The notes below the pieces were generated by a model, which saw only the letters and a program-made list of their open reading frames with translations, had not been told where the DNA came from and made no database searches. A stretch of DNA of 64,000 nt from Tenacibaculum singaporense (lineage in GTDB: Bacteria > Bacteroidota > Bacteroidia > Flavobacteriales > Flavobacteriaceae). The translations under genes and the position numbers were made by a program. Numbering within the stretch: position 1 is the stretch's first letter; each line of letters begins with the position of its first letter. Shown here piece by piece: positions 17,810 through 29,640 of the stretch. The DNA lies in contig NZ_CP032548.1 of NCBI RefSeq assembly GCF_003867015.1, forward strand, positions 124,001 to 188,000, given 5' to 3'.

Positions 17810-18265
17810 TTAATAATTCCTAACTATAATTGTTTTATAATTAGATTTTTGAATGATTTTTACATTTTCCATCAAAGAGTTTGTTCCATAAATAAGCAAT
17901 GAATTAGCATTACCTTCTTGAAGAGTATTTATTTTTGTTGGTGAGTTATTATAATAATCTATGAAATTATAATAGTTATCTCTACCTTTTTGCCCAATCA
18001 ACTGTATGTCATTTATTCCGTTTTTAACTTCTGCAACATTATTAACTCCTAACTGATTTATTGATAAATCATAATTATCAATCGATTTATCATAATCTTG
18101 TAAATTATTTAATGAGTTAATATTTTTTTCTAAAACTAGAAAAGAAGCATCACTTCCTATTTGAGGTACAGACACAAAGTAAGTAGATGTATTTTGTTGT
18201 GTCATAGCTTTTAAACTAAATATTAATAGGATTATACACAATATCATTTTTATCCTTCTCATCAT
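17810..18265 (-). CDS. Curlin-like minor subunit (CsgB-like candidate)
   Basis: 151 aa with a signal peptide (MILCIILLIFSLKAMTQ). The mature part has degenerate curlin-type repeats, Q-x-G-x2-N spaced about 20-23 residues apart: INQLGVNNVAEV, IQLIGQKGRDN, TLQEGNANSLL, IIQKSNYKTI. It sits between the major curlin and csgE, 3 nt from csgE. The divergent, less regular repeats and short length fit a nucleator or capping subunit, but this role is inferred. Two adjacent Met codons leave the start ambiguous by one residue. Confidence 0.7.
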   Translation of the reverse strand: MMRRIKMILCIILLIFSLKAMTQQNTSTYFVSVPQIGSDASFLVLEKNINSLNNLQDYDKSIDNYDLSINQLGVNNVAEVKNGINDIQLIGQKGRDNYYNFIDYYNNSPTKINTLQEGNANSLLIYGTNSLMENVKIIQKSNYKTIIVRNY

Positions 18266-18344
18266 TACTTTAGTTTCTTATTAATAAGGGAGAGGAAAAG
18301 AAAACCCTCCCATTCTCCCTTATCTTTGTTGCTTAATTAAAAAT

Positions 18345-19253
18345 TTATAATCCTGTTTGTTCAACACAAGCTTTGTTCATGTAACCTGCCTGTCCAATAA
18401 AACTAGCGTTTCCAGAACCTTGTGCATCTTGAATAACAGAAGCATGATTTTCTACACCAAATTGACTAATTAAACTTAAGTTAATCCCTGCATCTGCATT
18501 TTGATCAACGCAAGCTTTGTTACCCCAACCTGTTTGTGCAATACCAGAAATATTTAAACCTCCATTTGAAGATTGATTTGTAGAAGCTACATTTCCGTTG
18601 CCAAACTGAGCAATACCATCTATATTAAAGCTACCTCTTTGAACTTGTTTAGCTTTATTATAATTACCAATTTGTAAAATACCCGCTACACTTCCTGGCG
18701 CACCATTAGTTCCTGTGCTTTGATCTTGATGAGCAAAGTTTCTTCTACCTGATTGTGCTACAATAGCTACATTATTATCATAACGTTGTTTTTGAATAGA
18801 AGTGTTTTGACGTCCTGTTTGATAAGCATAAGCTCTGTTGTTTTCTGCCCAACCTACACCAACATCTTGTTGTGCATAGTTTTTATATCCTACTTGATTT
18901 ACAAAACCAGAGTTATAATCTCCATGTTGTTTAATGTCGGTTTCGTTCTTTCTTCCTCTTTGATATACAGTAGCTTCATTTCCCAAACCTCCTGAAAACC
19001 CTTGATTCTGACCATCTTGATCAATTTTAGACAGGTTTCCAACTCCGGTTTGAACAACACTTGCGTCATTCATATGTCCTGTTTGATCTACATAACTTGT
19101 GTTAATTACGGCTCCTCTATTTCCATAGGAAGGTCCTACTTGCGAAACTGAACATCCAAGACAATTAGCTTTAGGTGTTGGTAATGGATTAGCGAACTGT
19201 GCAAAAGCTGTTCCTGAAGCTAAAAAAATAGCTGCTAATAAAAAATTTTTCAT
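18345..19253 (-). CDS. Major curlin-type amyloid subunit
   Basis: 302 aa with signal peptide MKNFLLAAIFLASGTAFAQ. The rest is about a dozen curlin repeats of the form Q-x-G-x2-N-x-A (VVQTGVGNLSKIDQDG, VYQRGRKNETDIKQHG, FVNQVGYKNYAQQD, GIAQFGNGNVAS, GIAQTGWGNKACVDQ, SFIGQAGYMNKACVEQTG), the strand-loop-strand units that stack into amyloid fibres. It is twice the length of E. coli CsgA. Four cysteines (two after the signal peptide, two in NKAC repeats) are unusual for curlins and could form cross-links. It is the first gene of the curli operon, so its promoter lies in the 19254-19599 region. Confidence 0.88.
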   Translation of the reverse strand: MKNFLLAAIFLASGTAFAQFANPLPTPKANCLGCSVSQVGPSYGNRGAVINTSYVDQTGHMNDASVVQTGVGNLSKIDQDGQNQGFSGGLGNEATVYQRGRKNETDIKQHGDYNSGFVNQVGYKNYAQQDVGVGWAENNRAYAYQTGRQNTSIQKQRYDNNVAIVAQSGRRNFAHQDQSTGTNGAPGSVAGILQIGNYNKAKQVQRGSFNIDGIAQFGNGNVASTNQSSNGGLNISGIAQTGWGNKACVDQNADAGINLSLISQFGVENHASVIQDAQGSGNASFIGQAGYMNKACVEQTGL

Positions 19254-19599
19254 AATAGATAATTTTAAAATACGTTAGTTAATTTTTAGCATACTCTATC
19301 TACGACAAGCATACAAATAGTAATGATGCTTATTGTGGGAGAATGCTAGTAAATAAGGGTAAGATAAAATTATGGGGTAAAATGCAAAGGTTAGTTTGAT
19401 AACCGTGATTACATCCATCAGTTTAAAATAAAACTGTAAGAAACTATATATAGTTTGTCTGTTTAAACGTAGCTAATATACGATTTTTTCAGTTTCAAAA
19501 ACCAATAAAGATTTCTTTACTTTTAAAAAAAGTGAATAAGAGAAGCCAAAAACACGCTATAAACGTAGCCTTTAGCTTTACATTTCTTTATCCTTAATT
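19254..19599 (-). promoter_or_regulatory. Upstream region of the curli operon, with a 16-bp palindrome
   Basis: This stretch before the major curlin gene must hold the operon promoter, but I see no convincing TAnnTTTG on the minus strand; TAACCTTTG near 19385 is one base too long. A perfect palindrome AAACTATATATAGTTT lies at 19441-19456, about 190 bp upstream of the start codon, and could bind a dimeric regulator. No csgD-like regulator gene is nearby. Confidence 0.35.
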
Positions 19600-19629
19600 T
19601 AAAAAAAGGGGAGAATCCCCCTTTTTTTT
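19600..19629. terminator. Intrinsic terminator of the RadC-like gene
   Basis: The stem AAAAAAAGGGG / CCCCTTTTTTT with an AGAAT-containing loop has A- and T-tracts on both sides, so it can work in either direction. It lies about 170 nt past the stop of the RadC-like gene and insulates the curli promoter region. Confidence 0.8.
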
Positions 19630-19799
19630 AATGTATTTTCTTCTTTAAAATAAGTTACTTTATCTAATAAACAAAAGTTTTTTATTTCTTGTTAAGTAGT
19701 ATTTGTCTTTTTGCTTCTTTACTTTATTCGATTAGTCTGATTAGGGAAAATAAAAGTATTAACGAATTAATTTTGTTACCTTATAATTAGAAATTTGTT

Positions 19800-20423
19800 T
19801 TACGACCTTTTCACTCGTAGTTTTTTTACTTCTTCAATCGTAAGACCTGTGTTTTTAGCAATTAACTCGTTATCTAATCCGCTTCTTTTAAAAGCTTTAG
19901 CAATTTCAATGGCTTTTTTCTTTTCAGCTATTTCAGCAGCTTCTTTTTTTAGACGCTGTTCTAACACATATTTAGGTACATATTTAGTGCTTTTTTTAAG
20001 TTCGTCTAGTAATCCAGTATCTTCAAAACTTAGATAGCTTTTGTCGGATATTATAAGGTGGTCTACCACTTCGGTATCTACAATAATACCTACTTGTATT
20101 AAACGGTCAGAAATATCTTTATCAGCCTCAGAAGGTTTTAATTCCCCACTAGGATGATTATGACATAATATGATTTTAACAGCTCTTTTTTGCAGCGCAA
20201 AGCTAAATACCTCCATAGGCTCTACCAAGGTTGCATTGACAGTTCCTAAACTTATTAGCTCAATAAAAAGAATACGGTTGTTATTTGCTAAACCAATAAC
20301 CCAAAAGTGCTCACGATTTTGGTCTATTTTATTATCTCTTAATAAAATGCGTTGCATAATTCCGTAAATATCATCGGAATTTAGAATCTTTATCTTCTCT
20401 TGTTCTGTCAATTTTATGTCCAT
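19800..20423 (-). CDS. RadC-like JAB/MPN-domain protein (mobile-element type)
   Basis: 207 aa. The JAMM metalloprotease-like motif is complete: CHNHPSGELKPSEADKD (HxHx7SxxD), preceded by FWVIGLANNNRILF and followed by VVDHLIISDKSYLSFED. It lacks the N-terminal helix-hairpin-helix domain of housekeeping RadC and instead has a C-terminal charged coiled coil ending IEEVKKLRVKRS. Short RadC forms are frequent on Bacteroidota islands and plasmids. Their biochemical role is unsettled, and a DNA repair function should not be assumed. Confidence 0.85.
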   Translation of the reverse strand: MDIKLTEQEKIKILNSDDIYGIMQRILLRDNKIDQNREHFWVIGLANNNRILFIELISLGTVNATLVEPMEVFSFALQKRAVKIILCHNHPSGELKPSEADKDISDRLIQVGIIVDTEVVDHLIISDKSYLSFEDTGLLDELKKSTKYVPKYVLEQRLKKEAAEIAEKKKAIEIAKAFKRSGLDNELIAKNTGLTIEEVKKLRVKRS

Positions 20424-21195
20424 AAAAACAAATGTAAGATTTTATTGTTTACAAATCATACACTTCTAAAAACTGTCTAACCTCACTAGGGCATAGCTTT
20501 TTTATGTTTAGCAACCTCAATAGACAAATTTCGATTATTTCATTAATTGTTACTCAGACTACTCGTAAGTAATAGTATTTCTCGAAAAGCTTCTTTTTAT
20601 TGTAAATTATGTTCATTAATAATGCTTTAAATACTGTGTATAATAGTATCAGCTCTATTAGTAAATTCCTCTCTTATAAAAAACATAAAAAAATGTTAAT
20701 TTTTTTTATATATTTATACTGAATTATTAAAAATATTTTTTTAGCGATAGCTCCCTTTAAATTGTCTCATTAAATGAAATTATAGATGAAATAACAGTAT
20801 TACAAGTATAAACTAAATCCAAGTCTCCCAATTATGAAACACCTTTATTCTCTCAAATCTAACGTAAAATTCACATTAGGTTTTATCATTCTCCTATGTA
20901 AAACTCAGACCTCTACTTTTAAAAAAGAGGTAGTTACTAAGCTCTCAAAAAAATTACAAAATATATTTAATGAGTTTTTTCAATCCTTTCAAACAGTTTG
21001 TGGGATTTACTCTAAAATATATCCATACAAATTTAACGTAATTATAAACCACAACTAACTATAAAAACACTCTAATATGTTTTTATATAGTTTTTGTATT
21101 CAATTTACACATAATTTACACCATCAATATGGTTAATATATAATTACAATTCTGTATTTGTATCATACTCTGTTTTAAATAAAAATTAGCTTTAT
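20424..21195. other. A+T-rich intergenic region between RadC-like gene and adhesin
   Basis: No intact gene is supported. On the minus strand at 20449-20553 an open stretch ends in IKKLCPSEVRQFLEVYDL and a stop. It looks like the C-terminus of a lost protein but has no start codon. A 74-codon plus-strand frame at 20834-21058 has no protein-like features. The last ~130 bp must contain the adhesin promoter; no clear TAnnTTTG is seen. Confidence 0.35.
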
Positions 21196-24100
21196 ATGAA
21201 AAATAAGCTCCCTTACTATAATATATATAATAGCATACTATATATAATTTTATTAACATTTACTATAACTATTAATGGTCAAGTATCTGTAAAAGACAAA
21301 CTAAAAAAAGGCAACCTTAACAAAATTTTATCATACAAACCACTGCAAGACAATAAGCTAAATTCTTCGGGTAATCCTCTAAGCTCCATAACCAACTCTT
21401 TCTTCACAGAAAAAATAACAACAGCCAATAAAAGTAGAACAAGACAAAAATCTTCCTCTTCTTCTTTTAACATGATGATGGCTGCTCCTGCTTTAGACTT
21501 AAATAACATAACCCCTGGAAATAATTATGATTTTCAGCTACAACCAACAACTTCTAATGTGTTCCCTGTAACAGTAAACCCACAGGTCACAACAGATGCG
21601 GGGGTTTTAAGTGCAACCCTAAATTTTTCAGGTATTGTTGACTTTCCCTCTGGTGAATTGTTAGCTATTAATAATGGAGGAGGTTTTGACTTATTATGGT
21701 TACAAGTACCTGTTTCCGGTCCATTTACTTATACCATAGGGGGGGCTACAATACAAATAACCCAATTAACAAACACTTCTTTCAATATAACGGAAACCTC
21801 AGGTAATCCAATTGCGAACTCTGAATTCGAAACATTTTTATCAACTTTGTTTTATGGAGACTTACAAAGCCCTTATACAGACGGAGTACGAACAATGGAT
21901 GTTACTATTTTTGACACTAATGGAGACTTTACAACTGCACAAACTATAATAAGAGTTTATACAACACCGCCAACTGTTGTTGATGAAACCAATAGTATCT
22001 CAGCAAACTCTACAGGGACAGTCACGGGCAATGTTTTGGCAAATGATTCTGGTTCAACAGCAATATCTGTTACCGAAGTAGACGTGTACCCATCTATGGT
22101 TAATAACACATATACCACATTATATGGTACAATTACAATACAAGCAAATGGTACTTATACTTATGATGTTGATGAAACAAATGCTTCTGTTACTGGTTTA
22201 AGAAACGGAGAAAACTTAGATGATATAATTTCATACACTGTTGCCGATGCTTTAGGAATAAAAGACTACGGTATATTAACTATAACAATTAACGGTGTAG
22301 ATGAAGCTCCTGATGCTATTGACAATACCGACTCTCTAACTGCTTTTATTGATGCAAGTGCCACAGGGAATGTAATTATAGACCCAGGCACAGGAGGTTC
22401 TGATACTGTAGACAGAGGTTTATCAACATTATTTTGGGAAAGTAATTTTACAAGCGGAGAAACTGTCGATGGAAAATCTAAAACTGTCGACGGTGTAGGT
22501 CTCTCATTTACAACCTTAGACCCAGGTGGATTTGGCACATCCTTTAATCAATCGGTAGACTATACTACCAACGGAGGTCATACTGGTTATTTATTATACA
22601 ATATAGATGGTACGACTAATCCCACTGACGACACTGTTTTAGTCATAGACTTTGATCAACCAGTATTCAATTTAGGTTTTTTATTGACAGATATCGATTT
22701 TTCTCAGGGAAGTTCATGGCAAGATCAAATAAAAATTGAAGGAGCATTAGATGGAGTAAATGCCACATACAAATATGTCACAACTGGAGGAGTAGTAGAT
22801 ACAGGAGGAAATACTTTTTATGGAATAGGTAATGCTATACCTAGTGATGCTACAGGGAATATTAATGTGTTTTTTGAACAACCAATCAACCAATTGCGGT
22901 TAAGTTATAATTATGGACCTAATGTTACAGACCCTGATCCTCTTGAGCAAATTGCTGGTGTTTCAGATATTTATTGGCAAGGTTCTGGCTCTGTTACTAC
23001 CATAAGACTTGGTACTACTTTAGGTAATCTAAACGCCGCCAACCTTAACACTTCATACCCCGGAACCTACGGTACAATTGTTATGAATTCAGATGGAGAC
23101 TATGAATATATTGTTGACACTACAAACCCTGCAGTAGCAGGCTTACTTATAGGTCAAACATTAACAGACACTTTTTTTTATGAAATTTCTGACGGTGTGT
23201 CTTCTGATACAGCTAATTTAGTAATTACCATTAATGGATCAGGAACAGACCCTGATGGTGATGGAATAGCCGATAGACTAGACCTAGATGATGATAATGA
23301 TGGAATATTAGACTCAGAAGAATCATTAGCTTGTACAGGAACTCCATTAAATTTAACAGGAATTGGAAGCACCTTAACCTCTGGAAGTTATTATGATCAG
23401 GATACAGAAAAAATAATAGATGTAACAATTACTACAACAGGTACAGTAGACGAAGGTAATGCTAATGGAGATATTTTAGTTACTCAAGGAGGAACAGCAA
23501 CTTTTACTTTTTCATCCCCAGTGACAGTTTCTCTAAAGCATGAAGTTGGTATAACTGGAAATTTTGATGCAGGAGATACTTGGGAATTAACTTCAACAGG
23601 AGAATTTACAGTAGCTGACCCAAATGGTGATTTAACTATTAACTCTAACTCCGGAGGAATTTTGAACTTTGATGCGTTAGGAGCTATTGCGGCGTCTGAA
23701 GTTTGGGAAATTAAAACAACCACAACATCATTAAAACTTGATCTAAAATCTGGAAATACAAAATCTCCTATCAACTTAGCTCTAATATGTGGTGGTTTTT
23801 TAGATTCCGACAATGATGGAATTCCGAATCATTTAGATTTAGATAGTGATAATGATGGATGTTACGATGCCATAGAAGCAAGTGAAAATGTTACTTCTGG
23901 TCAATTAGACGGAAATGGAAGAATAGATATAGCATCTCAAGGAAGCATAGATAGTAATGGAGTGCCTAACCTTGTTAATGCTTCTGGAGCAGCAGATGTA
24001 GGAAGTGATCAAGGGCAAGAAACCACAGGTAATGAAATAATTGCTACTCAAATACAAATAGACACACAACCAAGTGATAGTACTATATGTTTAGGAAGCA

Positions 24101-27100
24101 ATGTTACTTTTACAGCAGCAGCAAGCTCCTTAAGTACAACTACTTATACAGGAACCGCTCCAGGAACAAATCCTGATTACAGTGGTAGTACAAGTACTAC
24201 AACAGGATTGGTATATCAATGGCTAGAGCAAGTAGCAGGTATTGGAGCTTGGAATAGTATTTCTAATGGAGGAATATATAGCAATGCAACTACCCCTTCA
24301 TTAACCTTAACCAATCCACCAATAACAGCTTCCACTAATAAATATAGATTAATAGTAATAAGTACACTTAATACCTGTCAGACTTTAGCTTCAGATGAAG
24401 TATCTCTTACAATTATACCTACTTCGGTAGGTGGAAGTATTGCGGGAAGTACCAATGTCTGTACGGGAACCAACTCAACAACACTTACCCTAAGTGGACA
24501 TACAGGAAACATCATCCGTTGGGAGAGTTCTACCGATAACTTTACCACTGATACCGATATCGCCAATACCACCACTACCTTAACAGCGACCAACCTAACG
24601 GCTACCACACAATATCGTGCGGTAGTACAAAGTGGAGCGTGTGCGGAAGTGAGCTCTGCAACTGCAACTATTACCGTGGATCCTACTTCGGTAGGTGGAA
24701 GTATTGCGGGAAGTACCAATGTCTGTACGGGAACCAACTCAACAACACTTACCCTAAGTGGACATACAGGAAACATCATCCGTTGGGAGAGTTCTACCGA
24801 TAACTTTACCACTGATACCGATATCGCCAATACCACCACTACCTTAACAGCGACCAACCTAACGGCTACCACACAATATCGTGCGGTAGTACAAAGTGGA
24901 GCGTGTGCGGAAGTGAGCTCTGCAACTGCAACTATTACCGTGGATCCTACTTCGGTAGGTGGAAGTATTGCGGGAAGTACCAATGTCTGTACGGGAACCA
25001 ACTCAACAACACTTACCCTAAGTGGACATACAGGAAACATCATCCGTTGGGAGAGTTCTACCGATAACTTTACCACTGATACCGATATCGCCAATACCAC
25101 CACTACCTTAACAGCGACCAACCTAACGGCTACCACACAATATCGTGCAGTAGTACAAAGTGGAGCGTGTGCGGAAGTAAGCTCTGCAACTGCAACTATT
25201 ACCGTGGATCCTACTTCGGTAGGTGGAAGTATTGCGGGAAGTACCAATGTCTGTACGGGAACCAACTCAACAACACTTACCCTAAGTGGACATACAGGAA
25301 ACATCATCCGTTGGGAGAGTTCTACCGATAACTTTACCACTGATACCGATATCGCCAATACCACCACTACCTTAACAGCGACCAACCTAACGGCTACCAC
25401 ACAATATCGTGCGGTAGTACAAAGTGGAGCGTGTGCGGAAGTGAGCTCTGCAACTGCAACTATTACCGTGGATCCTACTTCGGTAGGTGGAAGTATTGCG
25501 GGAAGTACCAATGTCTGTACGGGAACCAACTCAACAACACTTACCCTAAGTGGACATACAGGAAACATCATCCGTTGGGAGAGTTCTACCGATAACTTTA
25601 CCACTGATACCGATATCGCCAATACCACCACTACCTTAACAGCGACCAACCTAACGGCTACCACACAATATCGTGCAGTAGTACAAAGTGGAGCGTGTGC
25701 GGAAGTGAGATCTGCAACTGCAACTATTACCGTGGATCCTACTTCGGTAGGTGGAAGTATTGCGGGAAGTACCAATGTCTGTACGGGAACCAACTCAACA
25801 ACACTTACCCTAAGTGGACATACAGGAAACATCATCCGTTGGGAGAGTTCTACCGATAACTTTACCACTGATACCGATATCGCCAATACCACCACTACCT
25901 TAACAGCGACCAACCTAACGGCTACCACACAATATCGTGCGGTAGTACAAAGTGGAGCGTGTGCGGAAGTGAGCTCTGCAACTGCAACTATTACCGTGGA
26001 TCCTACTTCGGTAGGTGGAAGTATTGCGGGAAGTACCAATGTCTGTACGGGAACCAACTCAACAACACTTACCCTAAGTGGACATACAGGAAACATCATC
26101 CGTTGGGAGAGTTCTACCGATAACTTTACCACTGATACCGATATCGCCAATACCACCACTACCTTAACAGCGACCAACCTAACGGCTACCACACAATATC
26201 GTGCAGTAGTACAAAGTGGAGCGTGTGCGGAAGTGAGCTCTGCAACTGCAACTATTACCGTGGATCCTACTTCGGTAGGTGGAAGTATTGCGGGAAGTAC
26301 CAATGTCTGTACGGGAACCAACTCAACAACACTTACCCTAAGTGGACATACAGGAAACATCATCCGTTGGGAGAGTTCTACCGATAACTTTACCACTGAT
26401 ACCGATATCGCCAATACCACCACTACCTTAACAGCGACCAACCTAACGGCTACCACACAATATCGTGCGGTAGTACAAAGTGGAGCGTGTGCGGAAGTGA
26501 GCTCTGCAACTGCAACTATTACCGTGGATCCTACTTCGGTAGGTGGAAGTATTGCGGGAAGTACCAATGTCTGTACGGGAACCAACTCAACAACACTTAC
26601 CCTAAGTGGACATACAGGAAACATCATCCGTTGGGAGAGTTCTACCGATAACTTTACCACTGATACCGATATCGCCAATACCACCACTACCTTAACAGCG
26701 ACCAACCTAACGGCTACCACACAATATCGTGCAGTAGTACAAAGTGGAGCGTGTGCGGAAGTGAGCTCTGCAACTGCAACTATTACCGTGGATCCTACTT
26801 CGGTAGGTGGAAGTATTGCGGGAAGTACCAATGTCTGTACGGGAACCAACTCAACAACACTTACCCTAAGTGGACATACAGGAAACATCATCCGTTGGGA
26901 GAGTTCTACCGATAACTTTACCACTGATACCGATATCGCCAATACCACCACTACCTTAACAGCGACCAACCTAACGGCTACCACACAATATCGTGCGGTA
27001 GTACAAAGTGGAGCGTGTGCGGAAGTGAGCTCTGCAACTGCAACTATTACCGTGGATCCTACTTCGGTAGGTGGAAGTATTGCGGGAAGTACCAATGTCT

Positions 27101-29640
27101 GTACGGGAACCAACTCAACAACACTTACCCTAAGTGGACATACAGGAAACATCATCCGTTGGGAGAGTTCTACCGATAACTTTACCACTGATACCGATAT
27201 CGCCAATACCACCACTACCTTAACAGCGACCAACCTAACGGCTACCACACAATATCATGCAGTAGTACAAAGTGGAGCGTGTGCGGAAGTAAGCTCTGCA
27301 ACTGCAACTATTACCGTGGATCCTACTTCGGTAGGTGGAAGTATTGCGGGAAGTACCAATGTCTGTACGGGAACCAACTCAACAACACTTACCCTAAGTG
27401 GACATACAGGAAACATCATCCGTTGGGAGAGTTCTACCGATAACTTTACCACTGATACCGATATCGCCAATACCACCACTACCTTAACAGCGACCAACCT
27501 AACGGCTACCACACAATATCGTGCGGTAGTACAAAGTGGAGCGTGTGCGGAAGTGAGCTCTGCAACTGCAACTATTACCGTGGATCCTACTTCGGTAGGT
27601 GGAAGTATTGCGGGAAGTACCAATGTCTGTACGGGAACCAACTCAACAACACTTACCCTAAGTGGACATACAGGAAACATCATCCGTTGGGAGAGTTCTA
27701 CCGATAACTTTACCACTGATACCGATATCGCCAATACCACCACTACCTTAACAGCGACCAACCTAACGGCTACCACACAATATCGTGCAGTAGTACAAAG
27801 TGGAGCGTGTGCGGAAGTGAGATCTGCAACTGCAACTATTACCGTGGATCCTACTTCGGTAGGTGGAAGTATTGCGGGAAGTACCAATGTCTGTACGGGA
27901 ACCAACTCAACAACACTTACCCTAAGTGGACATACAGGAAACATCATCCGTTGGGAGAGTTCTACCGATAACTTTACCACTGATACCGATATCGCCAATA
28001 CCACCACTACCTTAACAGCGACCAACCTAACGGCTACCACACAATATCGTGCGGTAGTACAAAGTGGAGCGTGTGCGGAAGTGAGCTCTGCAACTGCAAC
28101 TATTACCGTGGATCCTACTTCGGTAGGTGGAAGTATTGCGGGAAGTACCAATGTCTGTACGGGAACCAACTCAACAACACTTACCCTAAGTGGACATACA
28201 GGAAACATCATCCGTTGGGAGAGTTCTACCGATAACTTTACCACTGATACCGATATCGCCAATACCACCACTACCTTAACAGCGACCAACCTAACGGCTA
28301 CCACACAATATCGTGCAGTAGTACAAAGTGGAGCGTGTGCGGAAGTGAGATCTGCAACTGCAACTATTACCGTGGATCCTACTTCGGTAGGTGGAAGTAT
28401 TGCGGGAAGTACCAATGTCTGTACGGGAACCAACTCAACAACACTTACCCTAAGTGGACATACAGGAAACATCATCCGTTGGGAGAGTTCTACCGATAAC
28501 TTTACCACTGATACCGATATCGCCAATACCACCACTACCTTAACAGCGACCAACCTAACGGCTACCACACAATATCGTGCGGTAGTACAAAGTGGAGCGT
28601 GTGCGGAAGTGAGCTCTGCAACTGCAACTATTACCGTGGATCCTACTTCGGTAGGTGGAAGTATTGCGGGAAGTACCAATGTCTGTACGGGAACCAACTC
28701 AACAACACTTACCCTAAGTGGACATACAGGAAACATCATCCGTTGGGAGAGTTCTACCGATAACTTTACCACTGATACCGATATCGCCAATACCACCACT
28801 ACCTTAACAGCGACCAACCTAACGGCTACCACACAATATCGTGCAGTAGTACAAAGTGGAGCGTGTGCGGAAGTGAGATCTGCAACTGCAACTATTACCG
28901 TGGATCCTACTTCGGTAGGTGGAAGTATTGCGGGAAGTACCAATGTCTGTACGGGAACCAACTCAACAACACTTACCCTAAGTGGACATACAGGAAACAT
29001 CATCCGTTGGGAGAGTTCTACCGATAACTTTACCACTGATACCGATATCGCCAATACCACCACTACCTTAACAGCGACCAACCTAACGGCTACCACACAA
29101 TATCGTGCGGTAGTACAAAGTGGAGCGTGTGCGGAAGTGAGCTCTGCAACTGCAACTATTACCGTGGATCCTACTTCGGTAGGTGGAAGTATTGCGGGAA
29201 GTACCAATGTCTGTACGGGAACCAACTCAACAACACTTACCCTAAGTGGACATACAGGAAACATCATCCGTTGGGAGAGTTCTACCGATAACTTTACCAC
29301 TGATACCGATATCGCCAATACCACCACTACCTTAACAGCGACCAACCTAACGGCTACCACACAATATCGTGCAGTAGTACAAAGTGGAGCGTGTGCGGAA
29401 GTGAGCTCTGCAACTGCAACTATTACCGTGGATCCTACTTCGGTAGGTGGAAGTATTGCGGGAAGTACCAATGTCTGTACGGGAACCAACTCAACAACAC
29501 TTACCCTAAGTGGACATACAGGAAACATCATCCGTTGGGAGAGTTCTACCGATAACTTTACCACTGATACCGATATCGCCAATACCACCACTACCTTAAC
29601 AGCGACCAACCTAACGGCTACCACACAATATCGTGCGTAG
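21196..29640 (+). CDS. Giant T9SS-secreted repeat adhesin, 5' part (frame broken in repeat 20)
   Basis: 2814 codons to a TAG created by a one-base loss near 29637. Signal peptide ends near residue 29 (TITING). Residues about 255-370 and 600-680 are VCBS/cadherin-like beta-sandwiches ([33 protein letters not shown]). Calcium-binding thrombospondin-3-type repeats lie near 685-705 ([19 protein letters not shown]) and 870-895. One divergent Ig-like domain (about 950-1075) precedes 19 full copies plus most of a 20th copy of an 88-aa Ig-like unit. With one base restored the frame continues into 29664-35858, giving a 4887-aa SprB-like surface protein. Either a real pseudogene or a sequence error. 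Confidence 0.8.
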   Translation: MKNKLPYYNIYNSILYIILLTFTITINGQVSVKDKLKKGNLNKILSYKPLQDNKLNSSGNPLSSITNSFFTEKITTANKSRTRQKSSSSSFNMMMAAPALDLNNITPGNNYDFQLQPTTSNVFPVTVNPQVTTDAGVLSATLNFSGIVDFPSGELLAINNGGGFDLLWLQVPVSGPFTYTIGGATIQITQLTNTSFNITETSGNPIANSEFETFLSTLFYGDLQSPYTDGVRTMDVTIFDTNGDFTTAQTIIRVYTTPPTVVDETNSISANSTGTVTGNVLANDSGSTAISVTEVDVYPSMVNNTYTTLYGTITIQANGTYTYDVDETNASVTGLRNGENLDDIISYTVADALGIKDYGILTITINGVDEAPDAIDNTDSLTAFIDASATGNVIIDPGTGGSDTVDRGLSTLFWESNFTSGETVDGKSKTVDGVGLSFTTLDPGGFGTSFNQSVDYTTNGGHTGYLLYNIDGTTNPTDDTVLVIDFDQPVFNLGFLLTDIDFSQGSSWQDQIKIEGALDGVNATYKYVTTGGVVDTGGNTFYGIGNAIPSDATGNINVFFEQPINQLRLSYNYGPNVTDPDPLEQIAGVSDIYWQGSGSVTTIRLGTTLGNLNAANLNTSYPGTYGTIVMNSDGDYEYIVDTTNPAVAGLLIGQTLTDTFFYEISDGVSSDTANLVITINGSGTDPDGDGIADRLDLDDDNDGILDSEESLACTGTPLNLTGIGSTLTSGSYYDQDTEKIIDVTITTTGTVDEGNANGDILVTQGGTATFTFSSPVTVSLKHEVGITGNFDAGDTWELTSTGEFTVADPNGDLTINSNSGGILNFDALGAIAASEVWEIKTTTTSLKLDLKSGNTKSPINLALICGGFLDSDNDGIPNHLDLDSDNDGCYDAIEASENVTSGQLDGNGRIDIASQGSIDSNGVPNLVNASGAADVGSDQGQETTGNEIIATQIQIDTQPSDSTICLGSNVTFTAAASSLSTTTYTGTAPGTNPDYSGSTSTTTGLVYQWLEQVAGIGAWNSISNGGIYSNATTPSLTLTNPPITASTNKYRLIVISTLNTCQTLASDEVSLTIIPTSVGGSIAGSTNVCTGTNSTTLTLSGHTGNIIRWESSTDNFTTDTDIANTTTTLTATNLTATTQYRAVVQSGACAEVSSATATITVDPTSVGGSIAGSTNVCTGTNSTTLTLSGHTGNIIRWESSTDNFTTDTDIANTTTTLTATNLTATTQYRAVVQSGACAEVSSATATITVDPTSVGGSIAGSTNVCTGTNSTTLTLSGHTGNIIRWESSTDNFTTDTDIANTTTTLTATNLTATTQYRAVVQSGACAEVSSATATITVDPTSVGGSIAGSTNVCTGTNSTTLTLSGHTGNIIRWESSTDNFTTDTDIANTTTTLTATNLTATTQYRAVVQSGACAEVSSATATITVDPTSVGGSIAGSTNVCTGTNSTTLTLSGHTGNIIRWESSTDNFTTDTDIANTTTTLTATNLTATTQYRAVVQSGACAEVRSATATITVDPTSVGGSIAGSTNVCTGTNSTTLTLSGHTGNIIRWESSTDNFTTDTDIANTTTTLTATNLTATTQYRAVVQSGACAEVSSATATITVDPTSVGGSIAGSTNVCTGTNSTTLTLSGHTGNIIRWESSTDNFTTDTDIANTTTTLTATNLTATTQYRAVVQSGACAEVSSATATITVDPTSVGGSIAGSTNVCTGTNSTTLTLSGHTGNIIRWESSTDNFTTDTDIANTTTTLTATNLTATTQYRAVVQSGACAEVSSATATITVDPTSVGGSIAGSTNVCTGTNSTTLTLSGHTGNIIRWESSTDNFTTDTDIANTTTTLTATNLTATTQYRAVVQSGACAEVSSATATITVDPTSVGGSIAGSTNVCTGTNSTTLTLSGHTGNIIRWESSTDNFTTDTDIANTTTTLTATNLTATTQYRAVVQSGACAEVSSATATITVDPTSVGGSIAGSTNVCTGTNSTTLTLSGHTGNIIRWESSTDNFTTDTDIANTTTTLTATNLTATTQYHAVVQSGACAEVSSATATITVDPTSVGGSIAGSTNVCTGTNSTTLTLSGHTGNIIRWESSTDNFTTDTDIANTTTTLTATNLTATTQYRAVVQSGACAEVSSATATITVDPTSVGGSIAGSTNVCTGTNSTTLTLSGHTGNIIRWESSTDNFTTDTDIANTTTTLTATNLTATTQYRAVVQSGACAEVRSATATITVDPTSVGGSIAGSTNVCTGTNSTTLTLSGHTGNIIRWESSTDNFTTDTDIANTTTTLTATNLTATTQYRAVVQSGACAEVSSATATITVDPTSVGGSIAGSTNVCTGTNSTTLTLSGHTGNIIRWESSTDNFTTDTDIANTTTTLTATNLTATTQYRAVVQSGACAEVRSATATITVDPTSVGGSIAGSTNVCTGTNSTTLTLSGHTGNIIRWESSTDNFTTDTDIANTTTTLTATNLTATTQYRAVVQSGACAEVSSATATITVDPTSVGGSIAGSTNVCTGTNSTTLTLSGHTGNIIRWESSTDNFTTDTDIANTTTTLTATNLTATTQYRAVVQSGACAEVRSATATITVDPTSVGGSIAGSTNVCTGTNSTTLTLSGHTGNIIRWESSTDNFTTDTDIANTTTTLTATNLTATTQYRAVVQSGACAEVSSATATITVDPTSVGGSIAGSTNVCTGTNSTTLTLSGHTGNIIRWESSTDNFTTDTDIANTTTTLTATNLTATTQYRAVVQSGACAEVSSATATITVDPTSVGGSIAGSTNVCTGTNSTTLTLSGHTGNIIRWESSTDNFTTDTDIANTTTTLTATNLTATTQYRA

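Noticed and set aside
20834..21058. 74-aa plus-strand frame
   Set aside because: No signal, domain or conserved-looking pattern, in an A+T-rich region; probably chance.
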